64,000 nucleotides of DNA from Symsagittifera roscoffensis. Its lineage: Eukaryota; Xenacoelomorpha; Acoela; Convolutidae. Below the pieces are notes generated by a model. That model saw nothing but the letters and a program-made list of their open reading frames with translations, searched no databases and had not been told where the DNA came from. Of this stretch, positions 56,046 through 64,000 are shown in pieces; position 1 is the first letter of the stretch; the number at the start of each line of letters is the position of its first letter. The stretch is taken from assembly GCF_963678635.1 (NCBI RefSeq), contig NC_087071.1, positions 13,469,088 through 13,533,087 on the forward strand. Reading direction: 5' to 3'. A program made the translations under genes and the position numbers.

Positions 56046-56280
56046 CCATCAAACAAAAAACAATTTGTCTCAAGGACATTACCGGTTCTCGTGGCTACCT
56101 TGCGCCAAAATAAAACACAAGCGGAGCTGAATATGATTGAAATTATGAACATGGTTTATTTTGAGTATTGCGATTATTTACCGAATCTTGACAAGAATGG
56201 TTTGTACTGCCAAAAATACGATAATCATTTTTTGTCTAATCGATGTATTCCTAGTTTCAGGGATGAGCGCACAACCATTG

Positions 56281-57400
56281 ATTAAAAACCTCCCGCTCAA
56301 GTGAACGAGGGGTTGTAAGAAATTGTTGTAATTAGTAAACTTAAACTGGTGATGGGTTTAAATTGTTGGGTTGGGGGTAAACTGGGAGCGGGTTGCTACA
56401 AGAGACGATGGATCCTACGTTTAGTCAACCCCCCTCCCCCAAATCAAATGAGGGGGTTGTGGTAGGTTGACGATTTTTTACAACAGCGATGGTTTAAAAA
56501 CAATTAAATAAAATGTTAAACTGCCGATTTGAAAAAATAGAGAAAGTTCAAACATATAAAACCTTTCTGAGAAAAAAAATTGAACCACAAAACGTAGCAT
56601 CTGCACGTAACAGGAAATGATATACATTCGAAAAAAATGCAAAACTCATCAAAAACCTCTCTGAAAAACCATTATAATAGATTTTAATCAATCATTTTGG
56701 GATATATTGATTTAAATATGTTATGATTTTAATCCAATTTTAAAATTGATTATAATCGATTATAATGGATTAGATTGTAATAAAAAATGTAAGGATTCAA
56801 TGGATCTTTTTTAAAATTTTTTGAATAAAATCTACTGAATGACAATATTTGCACATATGATTAATGAACGCTCAGTGCTGGCTGGAATCAATTATGTTGA
56901 CCACATTTTCGACTACCAAAATTTATTATCACTGATTTCAATCCCTTTACTTAGATGCGGCTACCAAGGCATATACATAAAAAATTTATATATTAAAAAC
57001 TATTTTGTTTCAGCTCTATGTATAGAGAATTGTCAGGACTCGACAAATTTTATATCATAATTTCTTAAGCGGAAGTTTCAACCACGCGACTAACAAAACA
57101 CAGTCGCAAACGTCAAAAATGGAATTTTTAAAAGCACTTAAACCGGTAAAGATTAATATTTCTTATTAAACATTAGATTTTTTCCCTAAGACATAAATTT
57201 TAATTTTACTTAGGTCCCTGGAATTCCAATCAAATCACTTTGGTTATTTTTTGTTGATGTTTAGTTCACATAAGCATCCATATAAGATAAAATCTTTGTG
57301 ATTGGTGTAAAATCAAGTGAACCTTGCAATTGTTTTAGAAAGACAGAAAACCGGGAAAAAAATCTTAGAAATTTAGGTTCGTAACAATGTTTTAGGTCTA
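56281..57400. other. AT-rich DNA with a G/C palindrome and ATCGATTATA motifs
   Basis: Contains an imperfect inverted repeat at 56,424-56,471 (GTCAACC ... GGTTGAC with inner C-run/G-run). A cluster of ATTATAATCGATT-type motifs at 56,670-56,780 resembles the 39.6 kb TIR family. No gene was recognised; short open frames here have no protein features. Confidence 0.5.
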
Positions 57401-58500
57401 AACGTGACAATCTGAAAAAGTTTCCAGCCTCGTGTTGATAATAGTCGCTCCACAAATCCCCGCTTCTCCTTTGTGGGACATATATGCCTCTACTCCCACA
57501 AAAAATGGCCTTTCCGGTGCATCGTATCCGCCAACTATTGCTCGCGAGATAAATTGTGCTGAAAATTACAGACATATTTACACAACAAAATCGTTCCTAC
57601 TTTTGGGGGCTATTCTCTTGCGCAAAGGAAATTCGAGCCAAAAAACTTCTGAGTGGAAGACCAAAAAAAAAATTAGCCATTTGAAAATTTTGCATAATTA
57701 TGCCGTTTTTATATTCGGCCAAATTCAATATTCAGTCCCTGGAAATGTTTATTTTCTTTCCAAACTTTAGAATACTGAAATCTGATTGGCTGATTTTTAT
57801 TTACGCGCATTCAATACTTCGCGTATGAGAAATTTCACATCTATTTTTATTAACAACTGTGGAAAAGTTGCATGAATTACATAATTTTAGTAATTCTTAT
57901 AAACATATACAAAATTGAAGACGGAGCAGTTGCAAAGATAAAAAACAACTTTCTCGCAAAGTTCAGCAAGGACCACTATCAGCTGAAAACGAGATAAAAC
58001 TTAAGTGATAATTCTTTCACGATGAAAAAATTTGGAGAAACGAATTAAGATAAAATTTTTATAAAATATTTCCTAGATTTTACTCATTGCCAAACTTTTT
58101 CCTCTTTTGTTCTATTGCATGAAAATTGCAACCAGTTTGAAAAAGATATTTTTTATATCCAATTGTAATCATTGATAAGTATCACTGTAAAACTTTTAGA
58201 ACTAATCAATCATGATCCATTACTGCAACATGACCTTTTATAAAGGTGAAAGTATTTATAGTTTCAGCCAGAGAAGAAAAAGTTGATTTTTGAAAGCAAT
58301 GCTCTTCCTATTTTCTAATCTCGCAAGAATACCAGTATATACTAGATGTAATGAGACTAGGTGTTTTAAGAGTAAAATAAGGATCGGTATATAACTAAGA
58401 AAATATCCAGCCGAAAATTAGCTAGCGTGACGAACAGAAGATATACCCTATCCAAAAACTCTTTGAGAAGGCCAACCGGGACCTAAACACAGAAACAAAA
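57401..58500. other. Unassigned DNA with an uninformative overlapping ORF pair
   Basis: A 112-codon frame on the plus strand (57,432-57,770) overlaps a 104-codon frame on the minus strand (57,261-57,575). Neither shows a domain, a signal peptide or a repeat that I recognise, and overlapping frames of this size occur by chance. Local GC is slightly higher at 57,430-57,560. I do not call a gene. Confidence 0.4.
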
Positions 58501-58520
58501 TTGTGTATATTTTCAATTCC

Positions 58521-58709
58521 TATAAAAGTCTATAAAAGTGGCACCAGTTGATTGTCAGTTGTTTTAACTGTGAGCGATTAAGTTTGATTATATTGAAAAT
58601 TGAAAACTTTTTTCATGACCTAGGACCGACCCCCCGCGTAGCTGCTTGTAATTAAATTATCGAATAAAGAAAAAAACCTCCCAAGCTTTGAGTTTTATCG
58701 AAAGCAAAG
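58521..58709 (+). promoter_or_regulatory. Weak candidate promoter with possible non-coding first exon
   Basis: TATAAAAG occurs twice (58,521 and 58,531). TCAGTT, an initiator-like sequence, follows about 26 bp after the second (58,555-58,560), the usual TATA-to-start spacing. A splice-donor-like GTAAGT follows at 58,709. Nothing downstream was recognised as coding, so this may be chance in AT-rich DNA. Confidence 0.2.
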
Positions 58710-59870
58710 TAAGTTTGAGCTATTGATTTCCCTTCATTTTTTCCACGGGCTTTATGTAGTGTAACTGGATTTGGGATATAATTGGGTTAATGCTTTAAGG
58801 AAAAAAGCTTACGTGAAAAACATTCTATGAAAAAATAGCTGTTCGACAGATGATTTCTAGCGTTAAAATTTTGTTAAAAATTCTATTTTTTTTATTTCAA
58901 AGTTTTGGGAGAATAAATCCGTTTTTCGTAAAATATGCTTCCGCAATTGCAAGAAAAAATGAAATGAAAGTTTCTTCTACTCTGTTGTGTGACTCAATGT
59001 ACTAGCGTGTGTGTCTTTCTGTATGTGTATTCATATGGAGTCGTTATATACGCTACTTGTCTAGATCGACTGATTTTTTTTAAAAAGAAGACGAATTTTG
59101 TTTAGTGGAAATCAAACTTTTTAGTTTTCACAAAACTATTGAAAATGATGAATTACTTGAGGAGAAAATATTGGAAAGAGCAAACAGCTGCAGTTTTTAA
59201 CTGTGGTTCGTTTGCTGTTTTCAACTATTATGTGGTTGAAAACAGACTCGTTGTCGGTTGAATTTCCCTTTACTCAACAGGCACACTAACTTGCGAAAGG
59301 TTGATTTTTCAAACTGGCATATAAATTCCAATTCGTTTGTAATGGAATTTATTTCCGTGCTGACAAGAAAAAGATGGCAACCAATTTTTTGCAGATAATA
59401 CAATTTACACCTAATTTGAAATGATTGAAGTTTAATTTAGTTGGGCATGCTAACGCAGATTAAACAAAACTGCTCGTATCAGGACAAAATCCGAATATTC
59501 CGTCTGCACATTATTTCTTCTCGAACAGTTTCTGGTGGAAGAAATTTCGACAATCTACAAACTTTAGGCTGATACTCCCAAAATGTTAAAGTTTGACTCG
59601 TTTATTTAAATAATCAGACCAACTAGCTTGCCCCAATTCAATTTGCAACAAATGTGAGTTCGGATAATTTGCCCCGACTGAAGATTTCGCATTTTGAAAG
59701 AAGCTTTCAAAGCAAAAATCAAGCAGGAAAAACGCACTATAGTGTAGTGCAGGCTTACTCGCAATCCCGAAGAATTTTAGAAAAATGCAATATCTAAGTG
59801 TCATTCGAGCAGTGTTGCGAACCTCATTTTACCCTCAAGCAAACTAACTTGATTGGCAATCCAAAAAATT

Positions 59871-59941
59871 TGGGATCGATACCTGTACGCTTATTCTAAA
59901 AAGTTCGGGATCGATGCCTATACGACTATTATAAAATCGGT
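59871..59941 (+). repeat. 35-bp direct repeat, two copies
   Basis: GGGATCGATACCTGTACG and GGGATCGATGCCTATACG start 35 bp apart (59,872 and 59,907), and the A/T-rich remainder of the unit is also similar. Two units only. Confidence 0.6.
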
Positions 59942-60016
59942 CTTTATATACCATCCTGGGCACATGTATTTCTCATTTTCTTCGACAGTCGAAAAAAAAA
60001 CTTTCAGTCACTTTTC

Positions 60017-60070
60017 AATCAATTAGGTTTTTAGGGTTTGTAGGGTTTTTAGAAGTTTTTAGGGTTTCTC
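60017..60070 (+). repeat. Short TTTTTAGGGTTT-rich stretch
   Basis: Four AGG/AGGG-containing units (AGGTTTTTAGGGTTTGTAGG and then two more TTTTTAGGGTTT-like units) within about 50 bp. It resembles TTTAGGG telomere-type sequence, but the spacing is irregular, so a simple-sequence origin is as likely. Confidence 0.35.
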
Positions 60071-63000
60071 ATTCAAACCGATTTCCTAACGTTAGAATCG
60101 TTTCAAATCAGTTCAATCGAAATAAATTGATTTCTACCAACTTTCTTGTATATTATAAACAACAACGAGCGAAACTTTCTAGACTATCAGACATAAGACA
60201 AAACGTGGAAATGCAATTTCATTTTGATGTTTGGCACTTGGTGGCAGTTCTTCAAATCAGTTCAATAAAAATTTTTGGAAGGTAGCTTAAGTTTCCTGTT
60301 TTTCACCTGACTTAAAGTACTGGTGATTCAAACGGAAAATTTCTTTTTTTCCAAATGTTAAAACCAGCAACTCAACGTGTTGTTGTGACCGTACTGCAAA
60401 AAAAAATTCCTAATTCCGCCATTTTTCAGTTTTCGCATAAAAAAATACTGAGATAGCAACAACTTTTTCCAAACCTTCACATTTGCGTTCCTGTTATTGT
60501 ACTCTACGACAGAAGAAAAAATGAAAGTGTTTGTACAAGAAAAAACGTAAAATTAAAAACGAAAAATTATTCAAAATTTTTTCTAGGAAAAAGTTCTATC
60601 TAACAATTTTCCTGTAAGAAAAGTCACTTTCCTTAACTTTCGTATAAGGCAGACAGTTTCCTTTTGTTGTAACACTCTTAGAGGATAATTTGTAAGCAGT
60701 CGTTAGATTCTCACAAGAAAAATGCTAAAATAGCGTTTTTTGGTCAACCCGGGCTCAGCCAAAAATTAACACTTCTCTATTTAAAGACTTGAACAAAAAT
60801 ATCAGAGGTGATCTGCTTCTGTAATTAATTTCCCTACCTTTTTCTTTGTCGATTGTTGTAACAATTGATATTACAAACGTGGTTAGAACACACGGCAAAA
60901 TTAGTGAAAGCGGCATTTGCATCTAAATTAAAGCTAGGTTTCAAAGTGATTTATAAGTTTTCGACTTGAATATCTTAAAATGTTTTCTAATTAATACGCC
61001 TCCAGATTTCTGCAAAACTAGTTTTTCTTGTGTTTTCTTGGCTAACAATGTGTTGTATCCTTCTTTAACTGAGCCTTAACTCTGATAATATGCATCCGAG
61101 CATCTGATAAACCTAGTTAAAAATTCAAGCCAAACGTTTTATCTGGGTTATTTTAACATTCCTGAAATCGCAAAAAAAATTCAATCGCAAAAAAATTCAA
61201 GATGGTTTATTTTACGTTGATTTAAAATCTACGGAAACAATTTGCTCGACGATTAACGACTTCTGTACTTGCTTTTTTAAAAATATAGCTAAAATTTTTT
61301 TATTTTATTTTTTGTTACGTTTTTGTCAATTTAAGATAGAATTCGGGCTTTTCTTCTAATTATCAATTTGATAGGATCTGCTATACAGAGGATTAGAAAA
61401 AACGTTGTTGTGTCCTTTCTTTGTAGCTTGTTTATGTTTTTAAAATAGTTTTGAGAATGTAAGCAATAACTACTTATTCAAAAAAAACCTTAAAACACTT
61501 AGAATCCGGGTAGACCACCCGAGACCAAAAATGCTAATCATGTAACTCCATGAACTTAATCTATATGAAAACATTTTTTTACGAAGCGTATCCAAATTGC
61601 TGAAGTCAAAGTATTTCAAATGTAAAGGTATTTTTCTGTTGTTTTGTTTTAAATATTTCTTTTTTGTCAAAAAAAGAATAACAGTGGGAAATTATTTTAA
61701 GAAAAAAAAGCTAGTAATACTTCTTTACTTGAAAGTTGTATCAATAAGAAAATTTTAGGAACACATCGATTTTCCTCAAGTTTTTTTTTACTTTCATCAT
61801 TTCAAAGATTACAAAAAATTTTTGATCGAAGCAAACATTCTTGAAATATTTTTTTATTCGTGTTTTAAGGTTAATTTTACAATTTTTTTTGAGTCATTTA
61901 ATTTGTTTAATTTTTTTGAGAAAAATCAATCAGAAAAGCCTCAAAAATCTTTGAAATAACTCTTGCATATTCTTCTACTAACTATGCACTCAAATTTTGG
62001 TCCACAACTTTAATAACTGAAAATCATCCAAAAAAGTTTTCAGCTGAAAAATGAAGTTTCATCTATTCAAGATATTATGTGTACATTTCATTGAGGGCAA
62101 AGCTAATTTCAGCGCATACAATGCTGATTTAAGTTATCCTGACAAAATGAAATTGCAGACTCGAAACTGTTTTACCCAAAATGGGTCGAGATAACACAAA
62201 AGGTGAGGAGAACAAAATTTGCTGCAAACATCTCTCAGAAAAAAATAGATACATAAAATTAACGCAAAAATTACGAAGTTAATTGACGGGCTAAATCTCC
62301 AAACGTTTTTCCAAGAGATAAAAATTCTGTACGCAAAAAAAATTGTCAATTTTACATGAATAAAACTCAAGTTTTTCGTATAAAATAAATTTTTAACGCT
62401 TTGCGCGAATCATTGGAGATTTATAGTTTTCAGAAACTTATCTGGGTGTAAAAAAGCACCTTACGTATGCATATTTATCTTAAACATAGCGATGCGTAAT
62501 TCTTGGTAAATCAAAAACGTCGAACTGAACCATTTTAAAATTGAAATTTGATTCAGACTTTTGCAGAACAATTTTTAAAAGTATCGTCAAACAAAGGTTT
62601 CGTTTTCAATTTATGTCTAATTTTTGTCAAATTTTGTCTAAATGAGTTTGAAGTTTCCAATTTTGTTTGTTTCCTCCAGATAATTTAAATCAGCAATGCA
62701 GTTTGATCTAACCAAGGGTTCTGAATAATCAGAGTTTTTTATATCTGTGTATGGCGAAAAATAAAGACAAAAAGAAGAGAAAAAAAACATTAATTTTCAG
62801 GCTGTGAAATAACTCAAATTACACAATTTCCAAAAAAAACGATTAATCATAGAGCTTTCAAGCAGTTTTCTGTACAAATGGAGTTGCATCGAAACCTTTT
62901 GACTAGTATTTTTTCATTCGTGGAAAATGAATTTTTAGCCTTTTGAACTATCTGGTAACGCAAAATTTAACGCATTTTAGTGGTAGATGTTGGAAGGGAG

Positions 63001-63484
63001 GTTGCAAGGCTGACACATATATTAACATACGTTACTACGTTACAGATTCCCGGTCAGCCATGCTATATATACATTAACATTGGTTATAGAACTTCAATGT
63101 TTAATGATGGCGTCTAGAAATGGCGAGGTTTCATGGTTTGTCTGCTGGTAAGAGATTGGCAAAAAAGATGGCGTTTTATGGTTTTTTCTCTTGTTTTTTT
63201 TTGCAAAAATCTCGGGGCGCGTGATCTAATTGGTGATTATCAATGATGTATTACGGGTAAATTGTAGAAAAAAGAAGTTTTTCGTTTCATGTTAAGTCAA
63301 TGTTAAGAGGTTTTTCGCTAAATTACAATTTTTTGTCAAAAAAAATGAACAACAACAAAAACTGAAAAAAAAATTGTCAACAAAGAAAGTATGTAAGTCA
63401 CTGCCTCATATTTTAAGTTTAACACATTTTAAAATTAAATTTACTGAAATCAACAAACTACTGCATCGTATAGAAGTTTACTAC

Positions 63485-64000
63485 ACGCATCGCTTCTTGT
63501 AAGTTCAATGTTTTTATATGAATTCCATCATCTTAACTTGTCTTGTTGGATAAAACTAACTACATCCTTTCCCTTCAGCTCATTTGTAGCAATCATAAGT
63601 ATTACAGTTCTGAATCCTCTTTTTGTACAAATGAGGTTGACTGCTCCATCGAGTACTCTCCTGTACTTTGCCATGAAACCGTCTCCAAAATTTTCTAGAG
63701 CCTGTTTGTTTCATCCTTTGCTGCTAAGTTTGTTTTATCGGACTATTTGTGTCCTAACAGCAATTGATTTTGCTACATAAATAGCACTTCTGTACATCTA
63801 AACTCTTCTTTGAAAAATCGCGGCTCTCTTTGATCGTGCTTTTTCTGGGCACTGCAACATCTTTGATGGAAGAAATTAGTTTTAGCATCTGCCTTCAAAC
63901 AGTAATGGCTGGATACAATTGTATAAATTTTCTTCAGCAAGAGTCTAGTACAGCGACTCTGTATCCATCTCCAGTTCTCCATACTTGTATACTTCTCAGA
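63485..64000 (-). pseudogene. Family B DNA polymerase C-terminal fragment (Polinton-like or virus-like)
   Basis: Read from the right edge leftward: ELEMDTESLY (63,948-63,975), matching the D-T-D-S motif C of family B polymerases with the second aspartate changed to E; then TLAEENLYNCIQP; after a frameshift KADAKTNFF and HDQREPRFFKEEFRCTE; then CSKINCC; then ALENFGDGFMAKYRRVLDG and CTKRGFRTVILM; and a DGIH end near 63,505. Order and wording match, from memory, a group of type B (organellar/viral) polymerases common in cnidarian genomes and linked to Polinton/Maverick-type elements. At least three stops and four frameshifts make it dead. The rest of the gene should lie beyond position 64,000. 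Confidence 0.65.

Larger units (their letters stand above)
49508..56280 (+). mobile_element. Decayed BEL/Pao LTR retrotransposon
   Basis: About 6.8 kb between two related LTRs, read on the plus strand. In order: 5' LTR, candidate primer-binding site, gag with coiled coil and DUF1759-type domain, zinc knuckle, DUF1758-type aspartic protease region, reverse transcriptase with the PHHPV and Y-x-D-x motifs, RNase H, a short integrase C-terminus, 3' LTR. This order (integrase last, DUF1759/DUF1758 pair) is diagnostic of BEL/Pao. The frame is broken many times, the reverse-transcriptase active site is changed and the integrase core is missing, so it is dead. The wording of many blocks matches, from memory, BEL copies in coral genomes. 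Confidence 0.9.
55845..56280 (+). repeat. 3' LTR
   Basis: Starts TGGACC right after the integrase C-terminus and matches 49,508-49,935 in order (CTACACATAAGCACAG, the tRNA-like segment, the GCCTTGATTAAGGC hairpin, AACACAAGCGGAGCTGAAT, TTTGTCTAATCGATG). The match fades at about 56,260. The bases after it are unrelated to the sequence behind the 5' LTR. Confidence 0.8.
58710..63480. other. AT-rich DNA without recognised genes
   Basis: About 4.8 kb of AT-rich sequence with homopolymer tracts on both strands. Frames present (60-78 codons) are short and compositionally biased. Two tiny repeat features are listed separately (59,871-59,941 and 60,017-60,070). I found no tRNA, rRNA or transposon end. 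Confidence 0.5.

Noticed and set aside
57432-57770. 112-codon plus-strand frame
   Set aside because: Overlaps an opposite-strand frame of similar size, with no recognisable domain and no supporting gene structure.
63508-63780. 90-codon plus-strand frame near the right edge
   Set aside because: Antisense to the polymerase fragment; the minus strand carries the recognisable blocks.

Overview
The window looks like a piece of an animal (metazoan) genome: AT-rich, with no bacterial gene organisation and no intact protein-coding gene that I can recognise. Everything identifiable is repetitive DNA or broken transposable elements. The BEL/Pao retroelement and a DNA polymerase B fragment resemble sequences I associate with cnidarian genomes (corals, anemones). 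That placement rests on recollection and is not proved here.

Layout. (1) Positions 1 to about 38,325 are one uninterrupted satellite array that runs off the left edge. The basic monomer is 26 bp: AAGTCGCGCCGCTTAAG followed by TCTTTTCTT. A 24-bp version (AAGTCGCGCCGTCAG followed by TCTTTTCTT) is mixed in, mainly at 16.9-22.8 kb and 30.5-38.3 kb. The array has several layers of higher-order repeats: about 1.6-1.8 kb, 628 bp, 724 bp, about 775 bp, 286 bp (exactly 11 x 26), 727 bp and about 558 bp. All open frames in this part are products of the 24-bp period. (2) 38,325-39,632 starts with a G-rich segment at the array edge and continues as plain AT-rich DNA. (3) 39,633-41,700 is a DNA-transposon-like element with inverted ends of about 52 bp, flanking TA dinucleotides and many ATAATCGATTATA-type motifs. 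(4) 41,918-48,530 is a direct tandem duplication of a unit of about 3.2-3.4 kb; each copy carries a decayed non-LTR (LINE) retrotransposon with endonuclease and reverse-transcriptase remnants. (5) 48,583-48,930 holds a small GCGGATTCCGC minisatellite. (6) 49,508 to about 56,280 is a decayed BEL/Pao LTR retrotransposon with both LTRs, gag, zinc knuckle, protease, reverse transcriptase, RNase H and integrase C-terminus, but no integrase core. Both LTRs carry a tRNA-like segment. (7) 56,280-63,480 is AT-rich DNA with only minor repeats. (8) 63,485-64,000 on the minus strand is a frameshifted fragment of a protein-primed-type family B DNA polymerase, as found in Polinton/Maverick-like elements, continuing past the right edge.

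There is no operon, defence island, CRISPR array or gene cluster. The parts do not work together as a pathway; the window reads as heterochromatin-like sequence, a satellite array bordered by a graveyard of mobile elements. The best candidate for something undescribed is the satellite itself: its 26/24-bp dual period, 11-mer higher-order unit, hairpin-forming CTTAAG pairs and CpG-decay subtypes.
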